Source: Glaciecola blandensis
Lineage (GTDB): Bacteria; Pseudomonadota; Gammaproteobacteria; Enterobacterales; Alteromonadaceae
Assembly: GCF_031846165.1 (NCBI RefSeq)
Contig: NZ_JAVRIE010000007.1
Location: 1 to 64,000, forward strand
Direction: 5' to 3'
Length of the DNA stretch: 64,000 nucleotides
Below are positions 1 to 8,436 of the stretch, one piece after another. The position numbers were made by a program, and so were the translations under genes. Every line of letters begins with the position of its first letter. Within the stretch, counting starts at the first letter, position 1. The notes beneath the pieces are model-generated. The model ran no database searches. It was not told the origin of the DNA and worked only from the letters and a program-made list of their open reading frames with translations.

Positions 1-2
1 CA

Positions 3-128
3 GACTTCTTTCATCGAGTCAAGCCTAAAGACAAAGTTTATTTATCATTTACTCAATGTATAACAACTTTACATTCAAAGGTTAAAAAACACACAAGAAT
101 TAATATTAAAGCCATGTTTTTCAGTTAG
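3..128 (+). CDS. Possible 3' end of an unidentified gene (truncated by window edge)
   Basis: An open frame enters from the left edge and ends with TAG at 126-128, five bases before a strong terminator hairpin. The visible 41 residues are basic and contain no motif I recognise. A shorter frame ending at 61-63 is an alternative. The terminator implies that a plus-strand gene ends near here, but the frame choice is uncertain. Confidence 0.25.
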   Translation, partial: DFFHRVKPKDKVYLSFTQCITTLHSKVKKHTRINIKAMFFS

Positions 129-132
129 ATAC

Positions 133-173
133 AAAAGAGCCAGGACAACTTAGTAGTTTGTCCTGGCTCTTTT
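133..173. terminator. Bidirectional rho-independent terminator
   Basis: Perfect 16-bp inverted repeat (133-148 with 158-173) around a 9-nt loop. It has a GC-rich core and A/T-rich outer ends, so it can act on both strands: for a plus-strand gene entering from the left and for pssA on the minus strand. Confidence 0.9.
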
Positions 174-180
174 ATCGTTT

Positions 181-207
181 ATGTAGCCCCACAAATAGGG
201 GTTACAT
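181..207. repeat. Second hairpin downstream of pssA
   Basis: Arms 181-190 and 198-207 pair over 10 bases with one G-T wobble around a 7-nt loop. It lies between the pssA stop codon and the terminator at 133-173. It is probably a 3'-UTR structure protecting or helping end the pssA transcript; there is no T-run of its own. Confidence 0.5.
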
Positions 208-247
208 GATCTAAAAGTTTCTTACACAGATAAGTGATATATTTGTC

Positions 248-1108
248 TTAATTTTTGCTACCCGTTTCTTCTTTATCTACAGGCATTTTTTCTTTGCTGT
301 TATCATCCTTAATATCTGGTTCATCGCTAACCTCTTCTACTGGGTCAAAATCGGCGTCTTCCTCTGCCTCTCCGATCACATCTTCGAGAGTGACTTTATC
401 AACAGTTCTAAATGTATTTACCGGACCAGCAATTGCGTAAAGCATAAAGACAATAAAAAGAACTAATGACGGTGCTGTTGCAACAACAATAAATATCAAC
501 ATAACCACAAGAAGTGCCACGAAAGGGACTTTTCCATGCCATTCGACTTCTTTAAAACTGTTGTATTTGAAATTACTGACCATTAATAGCCCTGATAGGC
601 CAGTCACAAGTGCAACGATCACACCGTAGTCGTTTCCATCGATATCATAATCAATACCTACCCAAACCATTCCAGCAACTAAGGCAGCAGCTGCCGGACT
701 CGCCAAGCCTTGGAAGAATCGTTTGTCTGCGATGCCGACCTGTGTGTTAAAGCGTGCGAGTCGCAATGCAGCACCTGCAACATAAACAAATGCTGCTAAC
801 CAACCAATTTTTCCCAAATCGGCTAAGCCGTAATTATAAGCTACCAACGCTGGTGCCATACCAAAAGAGACCATATCTGCCATAGAATCGTATTCGGCAC
901 CAAAGTCACTCTGCGTATTAGTCATTCTGGCGACTCGGCCATCTAACCCGTCAAAGATCATCGCAACAAATATCGCTATTGCTGCTGACTCAAAATGATT
1001 ATTCATCGACATAACAACCGCATAAAACCCTGAAAACAACCCCGCGGTTGTTAGCAAATTGGGCAGTAGATAAATACCTTTTCTTTTATTCGCGGTCATG
1101 TCGTTCAA
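248..1108 (-). CDS. pssA: CDP-diacylglycerol--serine O-phosphatidyltransferase
   Basis: Membrane enzyme that condenses CDP-diacylglycerol with serine to make phosphatidylserine, the precursor of phosphatidylethanolamine. The 286-residue protein has the complete CDP-alcohol phosphatidyltransferase signature, D53-x2-D56-G57-x2-A60-R61-x8-G70-x3-D74-x3-D78. Several hydrophobic segments follow, then an acidic, probably disordered tail (about residues 243-286). It is therefore the integral-membrane type, not the soluble E. coli type. The start used is TTG at 1108 because an AGAGG element lies 5 nt upstream; an ATG nine bases further in (1099) is 14 nt from that element. It is monocistronic, with the terminator at 133-173 downstream. 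Confidence 0.93.
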   Translation of the reverse strand: MNDMTANKRKGIYLLPNLLTTAGLFSGFYAVVMSMNNHFESAAIAIFVAMIFDGLDGRVARMTNTQSDFGAEYDSMADMVSFGMAPALVAYNYGLADLGKIGWLAAFVYVAGAALRLARFNTQVGIADKRFFQGLASPAAAALVAGMVWVGIDYDIDGNDYGVIVALVTGLSGLLMVSNFKYNSFKEVEWHGKVPFVALLVVMLIFIVVATAPSLVLFIVFMLYAIAGPVNTFRTVDKVTLEDVIGEAEEDADFDPVEEVSDEPDIKDDNSKEKMPVDKEETGSKN

Positions 1109-1402
1109 TTATTCCTCTGAGTAAAGTAATACGTAATTGTTAACTAGCTAATATTATCATACATATCAATGCAACGTTAATGAAGCGTAGTTATGCAAAT
1201 GCGTAGTAATCAAAATCTATGTTAATATTCTACTGTCACTTTCTTACTACAGAGTTGTCAGCTTTTTATACACCACCTGTAGAAGGGAAACAAACATTTC
1301 ACCTTAACTATTGTTTAGTATAGTAAATTTATCACTGGCTTATATTTTGCATAGGGTTATATTAATAAAATTTGAAAGTAGTAATAGAGAATTGGAATTC
1401 AA
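1109..1402. other. Divergent intergenic region between pssA and the XDP1-like gene
   Basis: 294 bp, AT-rich, without a credible ORF. It must contain the pssA promoter (minus strand) and holds a sigma54-type promoter candidate for the plus-strand surface-protein gene at 1336-1351. I found no clear upstream activator repeat. Confidence 0.6.
1336..1351 (+). promoter_or_regulatory. Candidate sigma54 (RpoN) promoter
   Basis: TGGC at 1336-1339 and TTGCA at 1347-1351 give the GG-N10-GC spacing that defines -24/-12 promoters. The site is about 50 bp upstream of the exosortase-sorted protein gene. In PEP-CTERM systems, substrate genes are commonly RpoN-dependent and controlled by the NtrC-type regulator PrsR. 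Neither regulator is in this window, so the link is inference. Confidence 0.55.
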
Positions 1403-2293
1403 ATGACTTTAAAAAAATTAGGTTTTCTTATCGCACTAACGTCGATATCAGCAACATCGTTTGCGTCTAGCCAATATGCATCTGTAGACCCTGCGTGGGA
1501 TTTCAGAGCTTCATCTAACGATACGAACAGTCATTTTAGTAGCCCATCGGATTTTGGTAACATCAATCCTTTCGGTACTAACAACCAATTAAACGGTTCC
1601 GTTAACGGGATAGACTTGTCAATAACGGCTTGGTCTAGCTCTTTACACAACAACGTTTCTAGCTGTAAAGACAGCCAAGGCCAAGACCTGTGCATACAAA
1701 GCGTTGAGTTAACACGCTACAGCACGGGCCTGGGCGTAATTAATGGCGATGAGAGAGATGATACACCTAATCACTCTGTAGATAATAACAACCAAGATTA
1801 TGACATGGTTCTTTTATCATTCAGTGAAAAAGTGAATATCAGTAATTTGTATACTGGCTGGAACTACGCTTATACAGATGCTGATGGCTCTAATGAGTCG
1901 AGAACACAAGGTGGCGCTGGCGCATCGATTATGGCTTATACCGGCGGCAGTATCACAGGTAATTTACCATTTAGCACAACTGACACATGGGAAAGTATTA
2001 CTCATCAAGGTTGGAACTTACTAGACGCCGATACCACACGAAACGGTCGAGTGCGTAGCAGCGGCCAAAACCTGGATGTCCTACCTGTTACAAGCTCTGG
2101 TGTTTATTCAAAATTCTGGCTCGTGGGTGCAGCTCACTCTGTGCTGAGAAACGCGGGTCATATAACTGATCACATCAAAATTGCTGGTGTAGATTTTGTG
2201 AAGCAAAATACACCTAACGTTCCTGCAAATGCACCAGGCATCTTAGCATTGTTTGGCGCTGGGGTGCTCTTCTTGTTAAAACGCAAGAAGTAA
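1403..2293 (+). CDS. Exosortase-dependent surface protein, XDP1-like
   Basis: A 296-residue exported protein. It has a signal peptide (residues 1-22, ending T-S-F-A-S) and a long extracellular region rich in Asn, Ser and Gly. At the C-terminus is a tripartite sorting tail: a P-A-N-A-P-G motif near 272-277, a hydrophobic segment, then K-R-K-K. This matches exosortase targets, with a P-x-A-P-G variant in place of canonical P-E-P as in the XDP1 group of Alteromonadales. The V-D-N-N-N-Q-D-Y-D stretch (about 131-139) is typical of these proteins. An exosortase is expected to cleave and anchor it, but none is encoded here. A sigma54-type promoter precedes it, a strong terminator follows, and prsT is next. 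The molecular function of the mature protein is unknown. Confidence 0.8.
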   Translation: MTLKKLGFLIALTSISATSFASSQYASVDPAWDFRASSNDTNSHFSSPSDFGNINPFGTNNQLNGSVNGIDLSITAWSSSLHNNVSSCKDSQGQDLCIQSVELTRYSTGLGVINGDERDDTPNHSVDNNNQDYDMVLLSFSEKVNISNLYTGWNYAYTDADGSNESRTQGGAGASIMAYTGGSITGNLPFSTTDTWESITHQGWNLLDADTTRNGRVRSSGQNLDVLPVTSSGVYSKFWLVGAAHSVLRNAGHITDHIKIAGVDFVKQNTPNVPANAPGILALFGAGVLFLLKRKK

Positions 2294-2309
2294 CATAATA
2301 ACTAAATTT

Positions 2310-2340
2310 AAAAAAGGCGGTCTTTACCGCCTTTTTTTTT
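2310..2340 (+). terminator. Rho-independent terminator after the XDP1-like gene
   Basis: Stem G-G-C-G-G-T (2316-2321) with A-C-C-G-C-C (2326-2331), extended by A/T pairs, with a 4-nt loop and followed by nine T residues. It separates the surface-protein gene from prsT. Confidence 0.93.
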
Positions 2341-2390
2341 GATATTATCTTGCCATTATCTGCCTGTTCCTGAGTAAAGACGTACCTACT

Positions 2391-5162
2391 ATGAAACTTA
2401 TTCCAATCATTTCCGCTCTGATTTTGTGTTTTCCAGCGCTAGCTCAAGTAAATACTGACTTTGAAAACGCAAAAACTGCATTTGATAATGGCAACCTTGA
2501 TGCTGCCTATATCCATTTGAAAAACAGCTTAGATAAAGATGCAAGTCACCTTCCTAGTAAAATATTGATGGGGAAAGCCCTAGCTATTTCTTTTTATTAC
2601 GAAGACGCTATATTGGAATTCGAGGAGTCCTTGGATGCGGGTGCTGATGCTAATCTCATCATCGTAGATTACGCTAACGCCCTTTTGGTCACAAAACAAT
2701 ACGAGACAATACTAGGGCTGTCGGCTAAAGGCTTAACTCAAGAAAACGAATCGATATTGAACACGTTGCAGGCTAAGAGTCATAACGCATTAGGCAACAC
2801 GCAAAAAGCCGCGCAGTTGTTTGATAAAGTGGTAAGAATCAGCAACAATCCTGACGTACTTGTTTCAGCAGCGCGCTTTAAGATTCAGCAAGAAAATTAT
2901 GATGAAGCTCAAACGCTATTAGATAACGCGCTCAGCAAAGATGCATTCAATACCGAAACACTGCGTACTCAAGCAACACTTTATAACATACTAGGCGATA
3001 CCGATCGTTATGTCATTGCCTTAGAGAGTGCTATTGCAGCTGACGAAAACCAACCCTTAGTGTTGAGAGATCTTATTTCTGCTTACCTTTCTTCTGGAAA
3101 ACTGGAACAAGCAAGTGATTTACTCGATAGAGTTTTAGTCAGTGCGCCAGATGACCCGATGGCTCAGTTTTTAAGTGCCTGGGTACTTACTCAAAAAGGT
3201 GATTTTGACAATGCTAACGTTAAACTCGAAGAGCTCGTCAACTACCTATCATTAATTGATGATGAATTAATGCAAGACGCTGATGGTTTGGTCTATATCA
3301 GCGGTATGTCTAATTATGCAATCAACAACTTCGAAGCTGCTAGCCAAGATTTAGAAAAGTATCTCGCGAAACGTCCTAATGATTTAAATGCAAGTTTGTT
3401 ACTTGCTGATATTTATAGCCAAGAAGGAAACTATACGACCGCAGCAAACCTTTTAGAAAAATTTCAAGAAATCGCTTTAGAAGACTTAAATTTTGGCAAT
3501 AAATTATGCACGATATATTTGCAAGCAGATGCCAATCACAAATGTAACTGGCTTATCCTCCAGATGGAAAAAAGTTTCGCCGGTAATCCTGAATTTATCG
3601 CTTTAAAAGCGAAAGCCTTAGCCTCTAGAGGAAAACTAGATGAGGCACTAAAAGAGCTGGACTCTATTGGCGAAGATTCTGAGGGGGCGCTGCTATCCAA
3701 GACACTGCTTAGCATTCAGGCAAACCGCTTGGTCGAAGGCAGAAAACTTGTAGAAAAGCTTTTGGCTAAACAACCTGCGAATAACGATTATAAAAACCTT
3801 CAAGCTAGCATCGATATAAAAGAGGCAAAGCTCGAAACGGCTGAAAATACGATAAATGAAATACTTGAAAGCAACAATTCACACTACTCTGCTCGTTTTA
3901 ACTTAGCTTCTATCCGCTTTAGGCAGGCTCAGTATGATGATGCTTTTACTCTTTTATCGACATTAGTGGCGGAGCGTCCCAATGATATTACTACCCTTCT
4001 TCTCAAATCGAGAGTACTTCGTCAACTCGAGCGCTTTGATGAGGCTAAGGACCAGGTATCTAACATACTGTTAATTGATAGTAGTTATATCCCAGCGAAG
4101 CTGGAGCTTGCAGAATTGTATGAACTAGAAGGTCAATATGAAGATGCTATTGCTATAGTTACTCAACTTTTAAAGAATAGCTTTTTGAATGCAAGGTACC
4201 TAGATAAACGAGCCAATCTTTACCTCGCTCAAGGTAATTTGGCAGCTGCAAGAAAAGACCTTTTAACACTATTCAGCTTATACAAAGACAATTCGTTTCA
4301 GTTACTCGATTTGATGTTATTGCAGAAAAGAGCAGATGACTTTGCAAACGCTAGAAAGAGTATCGAACGTGCCATTTCCATCTCTCCTGATGAATATGTC
4401 ATTCGACGTGAATACACAAAGTTATTAATTCAAACATTCGATATGCAACTGGCAAACAAAGAGCTAGAAAAGCTCTATCAAGATTTCCCTGTTGTCGCAG
4501 ACACTGATGTGCTCAAGGGTGACTATTTAGTTGGCCAAAAGAAGCTGGAACAAGCTAGTAATTACTATCTGGACGCGGTTGAAAAACAAAATTTGTTCGC
4601 CCAAGCCATGGCAAAAAGCTATCAACTCGCGCAATTAGGCTATAACGAAAAACGTTTTGCTAAACTTTTTGAATCTATCATAACAGATGATGAACGTTCA
4701 GATTTGGCTAGAAACCTATTGGGCGATTATTACAGTAAGAACGGTATGTTTACTCTAGCCAAACAACATTACTCACAAATAATCAAAAACAACTCCTATA
4801 CGTTTTTACCTATTGTAATGAACAACTTAGCCAACATTTATTTGCAGGAAGAAAAAATAAATACCGCGTACGACTTGGCTAACAAAGCCTATATACTCAG
4901 CCCAAATAACGCAAACATCTTAGATACACTTGGCTGGACCCTGTCATTGCAAGGTAAATATGATGAAGCACTGAGCCTACTTCGTAAGTCTTTTGCAATG
5001 AACACAGCGACGCCTGACGTTCGTTATCATATTGCTTATACATTAGCGAAGCTAGGTCGTAAGGCAGATGCCCAAACCGAACTCGAAAACCTACTGCAGT
5101 TGTTCGAGTCATTTAGCTACAAAGAGGAAGCAAGCGCATTGTTGAAGCAGTTGAAGAGTTAA
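2391..5162 (+). CDS. prsT: PEP-CTERM system TPR-repeat protein PrsT
   Basis: A 923-residue protein with a cleavable signal peptide (about residues 1-18, ending A-L-A before Q19). The rest is almost entirely tandem tetratricopeptide-type helical repeats, recognisable by recurring A-x-x-x-L and G-x-x-x-x-A spacing. Length and architecture match PrsT, a periplasmic TPR protein that accompanies exosortase/exopolysaccharide loci and is thought to scaffold export of polysaccharide or PEP-CTERM proteins. Some homologues are lipoproteins; here Cys13 is not in a proper lipobox, so signal peptidase I cleavage is more likely. It follows an exosortase substrate gene but has its own transcription unit. 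Confidence 0.85.
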   Translation: MKLIPIISALILCFPALAQVNTDFENAKTAFDNGNLDAAYIHLKNSLDKDASHLPSKILMGKALAISFYYEDAILEFEESLDAGADANLIIVDYANALLVTKQYETILGLSAKGLTQENESILNTLQAKSHNALGNTQKAAQLFDKVVRISNNPDVLVSAARFKIQQENYDEAQTLLDNALSKDAFNTETLRTQATLYNILGDTDRYVIALESAIAADENQPLVLRDLISAYLSSGKLEQASDLLDRVLVSAPDDPMAQFLSAWVLTQKGDFDNANVKLEELVNYLSLIDDELMQDADGLVYISGMSNYAINNFEAASQDLEKYLAKRPNDLNASLLLADIYSQEGNYTTAANLLEKFQEIALEDLNFGNKLCTIYLQADANHKCNWLILQMEKSFAGNPEFIALKAKALASRGKLDEALKELDSIGEDSEGALLSKTLLSIQANRLVEGRKLVEKLLAKQPANNDYKNLQASIDIKEAKLETAENTINEILESNNSHYSARFNLASIRFRQAQYDDAFTLLSTLVAERPNDITTLLLKSRVLRQLERFDEAKDQVSNILLIDSSYIPAKLELAELYELEGQYEDAIAIVTQLLKNSFLNARYLDKRANLYLAQGNLAAARKDLLTLFSLYKDNSFQLLDLMLLQKRADDFANARKSIERAISISPDEYVIRREYTKLLIQTFDMQLANKELEKLYQDFPVVADTDVLKGDYLVGQKKLEQASNYYLDAVEKQNLFAQAMAKSYQLAQLGYNEKRFAKLFESIITDDERSDLARNLLGDYYSKNGMFTLAKQHYSQIIKNNSYTFLPIVMNNLANIYLQEEKINTAYDLANKAYILSPNNANILDTLGWTLSLQGKYDEALSLLRKSFAMNTATPDVRYHIAYTLAKLGRKADAQTELENLLQLFESFSYKEEASALLKQLKS

Positions 5163-5204
5163 TTCCAATATTAAAATGATTCTTTTGACTCTTGACCAGA
5201 CCCG

Positions 5205-5234
5205 CTAAGTTTCCCTTAAGTTTTAAGCTATACT
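5205..5234 (+). promoter_or_regulatory. Promoter with tandem OmpR-type operator (box 1)
   Basis: Two direct half-sites, CTAAGTTT at 5205-5212 and TTAAGTTT at 5216-5223, are 11 bp apart. That is one helical turn, the usual layout for OmpR/PhoB-family regulators. A -10 hexamer TATACT follows at 5229-5234, so the operator overlaps where the -35 would be. An almost identical 20-bp element recurs at 9170-9189. This suggests autoregulation of the adjacent response regulator. Confidence 0.7.
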
Positions 5235-5264
5235 ATTAAGGAAAATACATTCAATACTTAGCTT

Positions 5265-5948
5265 ATGCGATTACTACTAGTAGAAGATGATGCGTCCCTA
5301 GCTGATGCTTTGAGCAAATCAATTCATCAGCAAGGGTATTCATTAACCCACGTATCAAATGCGAAAGATGCGCTTTCAGCTCTTGATAGCAACGAATTCA
5401 CTATAGCTATCCTTGATTTGGGTCTCCCCGATATGGATGGCTTAGAGCTACTAGCAAAAGCCAAACTCTCCCACCCTGATCTTGCGACAATCATACTCAC
5501 AGCACGTGACTCTATTGATGACAAAATTGAAGGTTTGGATGCTGGGGCTGACGATTACTTACCAAAACCCTTTGATTTAGCAGAACTCTTCGCAAGGTTA
5601 CGTGCTATCGAGCGACGAGGAAAAACAAGCACATCCTCTATTGTCATGATTGATCAAGTGAGTTTAGACATTGCAAGCCATCAACTTAATGTCGATGGGG
5701 CCATCATTGATTTATCTAGGCGTGAATTCATGTTGCTCAAAGCCTTGATGGAAAATCACGGAAGGATACAAAGTAAAGTTCAATTGGAGCAAAAACTATA
5801 TGAATGGGGCGAAGAAATTAGCAGCAATGCGATTGAAGTCCACATTCACAACCTGCGCAAACGACTGCCTGATAATTTTATCAAAACAATTCGCGGCGTG
5901 GGTTATTCAGTGCCTAAGAAAACAGAAACGCCAAAGGTAAATGTATAG
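5265..5948 (+). CDS. OmpR-family response regulator
   Basis: A 227-residue two-component regulator. The N-terminal receiver domain has the acidic pair Glu7/Asp8/Asp9, phospho-acceptor Asp51, Thr79 and Lys101 (in L-P-K-P-F). The C-terminal winged helix (about 130-220) carries the usual E-V-H-I-H-N-L-R-K-R recognition segment. It most resembles the QseB/PmrA subgroup. Its stop overlaps the kinase start by 8 nt. The tandem TAAGTTT operator directly upstream, repeated before the second operon at 9.2 kb, makes this protein the best candidate regulator of both operons. The signal is unknown; the neighbours suggest metal or redox stress. Confidence 0.92.
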   Translation: MRLLLVEDDASLADALSKSIHQQGYSLTHVSNAKDALSALDSNEFTIAILDLGLPDMDGLELLAKAKLSHPDLATIILTARDSIDDKIEGLDAGADDYLPKPFDLAELFARLRAIERRGKTSTSSIVMIDQVSLDIASHQLNVDGAIIDLSRREFMLLKALMENHGRIQSKVQLEQKLYEWGEEISSNAIEVHIHNLRKRLPDNFIKTIRGVGYSVPKKTETPKVNV

Positions 5949-7323
5949 CATTCGCAAACAGCTGACTTTGGTATTGGTCAGCGTCATCACTCTGGGAGTA
6001 TTCAGCGCTGCGATTGAAGGTTATCGCTCGAGTATGATCATTGCAAATCAGAGTTTTGATGATGAATTAGCATTAATTGCAAAGGGTTTAGTACCCATTG
6101 CTGTTGCATGGTCTTATTTAAAAGACAATAATGCCCTTGTCGAGGCAAACAGTATCAAGCTCCCCCAAAACCACTCTGACAATGAGTTAAACTTTGCCTA
6201 TCAAATCATTCAACAGAAAAATATCATTTTCAGAACCGACAATGCGCCAGAAGTTGCCATGGCTGAACTTGAAAATGGCTTCAGTGACGTTTATTTTTCA
6301 GCTAAGCGCTGGCGTTTGTATATTTCAGAGTATCAACCGGGACATTGGGTTTTAGTCGCTCAGCAGCGCCAGCAAAGGAATTCATTCGTTTCAGATATGA
6401 TTGTGGCAGCAGTAAAGCCCATCATCTGGATTATGCCAATATTATGCGTGTTAATCCTATTTATCATATCGAAAGGGTTATCTCCCCTTAAGACACTTTC
6501 AAAACTATTGACTCGTCGCCAATCAACTAACCTAAATGCTATCGAATTACCAAACGCAAGTATTGAGCTTCAGCCAGTATTAACAAAGCTCAACGAGTTA
6601 TTTTCAAGGTTGGAGTCATCTTTTGAAAGAGAGCGTGAGTTTGTATCCCATGCTGCTCATGAGTTACGCACACCTTTGAGCGTGATGAAAATAAACATTC
6701 ACAACTTGGCTACATCCCCTGATGATTTAAGCACCGATCTTCCCAAGTTACAGCGGGATGTAGAGAGAATGATACTTGCTGTTAATCAACTACTGAGTTT
6801 AAGTAAAACAAACCCTGAAACACTAGGGAAAGAATTTAGGAAGGTAAATCTTTTTGAATCTGCACAAAACGTAATTAGTGAGCTCTACCCTGCCGTAGAA
6901 TTGAAACACCAACAGATCGAGTTATTAGGTGATTCAGTTATTATTCAATCTCAAACTTTCCTCATACAAACACTCATCAGTAACCTAGTGAGTAACGCAA
7001 TAAAGTACACTCCCAATAAGGGACATATTAGTGTAAGAGTTGAAGAAAATAGTACACACGCAACACTCACAGTCTCTGATTCAGGGCCAGGCATCCCTGA
7101 AAACTTAAGAAAACGTGTTTTAGAGCGTTTCTATCGTACTGAAGAAGTTATAAAAAGAGGCATTGTTGGAAGCGGACTCGGCTTAGCTATCGTTGCTCAA
7201 GTTGCAAAAGTACAAGGCGCTGACTTAAGTTTTACAGAATCGCCTGTGGGGGGCTTAGAGGTCCGGGTGGCGTTTCCTAAATCAATTTCTGAAATAAGCT
7301 CAATAGAGGCGCAAGTTAAATGA
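5941..7323 (+). CDS. Sensor histidine kinase (QseC/PmrB-like)
   Basis: A 460-residue inner-membrane kinase partnering the preceding regulator. Membrane segment 1 is at about 7-27, a periplasmic sensor region without a recognised fold at about 28-155, and membrane segment 2 at about 158-178. The dimerisation helix has the H-box H-A-A-H240-E-L-R-T-P. The ATPase domain has an N-box (N-L-V-S-N-A-I-K-Y-T), a D-S-G-P-G-I-P G1 box and a G-S-G-L-G-L-A G2 box. The periplasmic segment has no Cys pair or His cluster that would identify a ligand. The gene overlaps the next one by ATGA. Confidence 0.92.
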   Translation: MYSIRKQLTLVLVSVITLGVFSAAIEGYRSSMIIANQSFDDELALIAKGLVPIAVAWSYLKDNNALVEANSIKLPQNHSDNELNFAYQIIQQKNIIFRTDNAPEVAMAELENGFSDVYFSAKRWRLYISEYQPGHWVLVAQQRQQRNSFVSDMIVAAVKPIIWIMPILCVLILFIISKGLSPLKTLSKLLTRRQSTNLNAIELPNASIELQPVLTKLNELFSRLESSFEREREFVSHAAHELRTPLSVMKINIHNLATSPDDLSTDLPKLQRDVERMILAVNQLLSLSKTNPETLGKEFRKVNLFESAQNVISELYPAVELKHQQIELLGDSVIIQSQTFLIQTLISNLVSNAIKYTPNKGHISVRVEENSTHATLTVSDSGPGIPENLRKRVLERFYRTEEVIKRGIVGSGLGLAIVAQVAKVQGADLSFTESPVGGLEVRVAFPKSISEISSIEAQVK

Positions 7324-7673
7324 GGGCGCTAGTGCTTGCAATACTTCTTAATTTAGTATGCTTACCTCTTCATGCTCGGCAACAAAAGCTCGTTGAAATC
7401 GAATTGCAAAACCATATTTTTCAACCTAGTACCATTATTGTACCTGCCAATCAGAAAATAAAATTTGTAATTTATAACCGAGATAATACCCCCGAGGAGT
7501 TTGATAGCTTTGATTTAAATAGAGAAAAAGTCATTTTCCCTAACGCAAAAGCGACGCTTTTTGTTGGCCCTCTTCCAGCTGGAGAGTATGAATTTTTTGG
7601 TGAATATCATCCTGAGACGGCGATAGGTAAAGTGATTGTACGGAAACAAGAGGGTATTAGCATTGTTGATTAA
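7320..7673 (+). CDS. Exported cupredoxin-fold protein
   Basis: A 117-residue protein with a short signal peptide (about 1-19, L-H-A-R) and one cupredoxin-type beta-sandwich (about 24-108). It shows F-Q-P-S-T-I-x-V-P-A, T-P-E-E-F-D-S, L-N-R-E-K and G-P-L-P-A-G-E-Y patterns typical of the cupredoxin proteins that accompany FTR1-family permeases. The His-Cys-His-Met set of a blue-copper site is absent: there is no Cys in the mature region, and the acidic E-E-F-D-S and G-E-Y-H-P-E-T loops may bind metal instead. It is coupled to the kinase (4-nt overlap) and to the permease (11-nt overlap). A periplasmic iron/metal delivery protein is the likely role (inference). Confidence 0.75.
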   Translation: MRALVLAILLNLVCLPLHARQQKLVEIELQNHIFQPSTIIVPANQKIKFVIYNRDNTPEEFDSFDLNREKVIFPNAKATLFVGPLPAGEYEFFGEYHPETAIGKVIVRKQEGISIVD

Positions 7674-8436
7674 CAGCTTATTATTGTTGATAGAAGAAGC
7701 CTTACCAATCAGTATAGCTTACGCCTATTTATGCTCATTTTTTCACTATCAAGTAAATCATCATACCTCTAAAAATCATAAGATTACCTTTTTATTAAAT
7801 GTCACTATCGTACTCAGTTTATTGCTAGGCTTGGCTTTCAGCAGTATCCGCCCAACACTAACTAATATGGTAGAAGGTCAAGCTTATGAGCTTGCACTAG
7901 TGCTATTTATCGCACTTTTTATACTTTTCGTTTTTGGCGGGCTGATAGCGAGCACCGCACGAATCAGCCTCGCCTTGCTCAGTGCAAGCTTAGTCTGCAT
8001 AGTCATTCCACATGCCAGTGACTTTTTTGTATTTATGCAATCAGTATTCAACATAGATACGAGCACTGAAATCTATACAGGTATACTAATTGGGCTAGGG
8101 ATTTGTTTTAGCTTCAGCTATTTGTTGTACTTTTTTTGTACACGAGTACTTAACCACAGCACATTCAAAATATTATTAAGTCTTTTCTTAGCTGCACAAA
8201 TTGCGGGAGCTTTAACCATTCTGGAACAGATTGGCCTTATCTCTTCATCACTTCCACTTTGGGACTCTAACTTTTTGATAAGCGAGAGCCAAGAATATGG
8301 TCAATTGCTTAAGACTATTTTTGGCTACGATGCGACTCCAAGCATAGAGTATATAGCCGTTCTCGCCGTCAGTATTGTGCTGACATCAGTATTTATATTT
8401 AAGCTAATTCCCCCTCAACAAGAGAGGAAGTCATGA
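7663..8436 (+). CDS. FTR1-family (iron permease-like) membrane protein
   Basis: A polytopic protein of 257 residues. There is no early ATG. I choose TTG at 7663 because A-A-G-A-G-G-G (7648-7654) lies 8 nt upstream, and this start gives a normal FTR1-like N-terminus; a further TTG at 7636 lacks such a site. About six or seven membrane segments are visible. The C-terminal pattern (L-P-L-W-D-S-N-F-L ... I-F-G-Y-D-A-T-P-S) is that of FTR1 permeases. The first-helix R-E-G-L-E iron motif reads E-E-A-L-P here and no second R-E-x-x-E is evident, so it is divergent. Family membership is likely; iron as substrate is an inference. Overlaps both neighbours. Confidence 0.7.
   Translation: MLINSLLLLIEEALPISIAYAYLCSFFHYQVNHHTSKNHKITFLLNVTIVLSLLLGLAFSSIRPTLTNMVEGQAYELALVLFIALFILFVFGGLIASTARISLALLSASLVCIVIPHASDFFVFMQSVFNIDTSTEIYTGILIGLGICFSFSYLLYFFCTRVLNHSTFKILLSLFLAAQIAGALTILEQIGLISSSLPLWDSNFLISESQEYGQLLKTIFGYDATPSIEYIAVLAVSIVLTSVFIFKLIPPQQERKS

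Noticed and set aside
1..63. Frame 1 as the end of the upstream gene
   Set aside because: It stops 70 bp before the terminator and is shorter than the frame ending at 128; cannot be excluded, but less likely.
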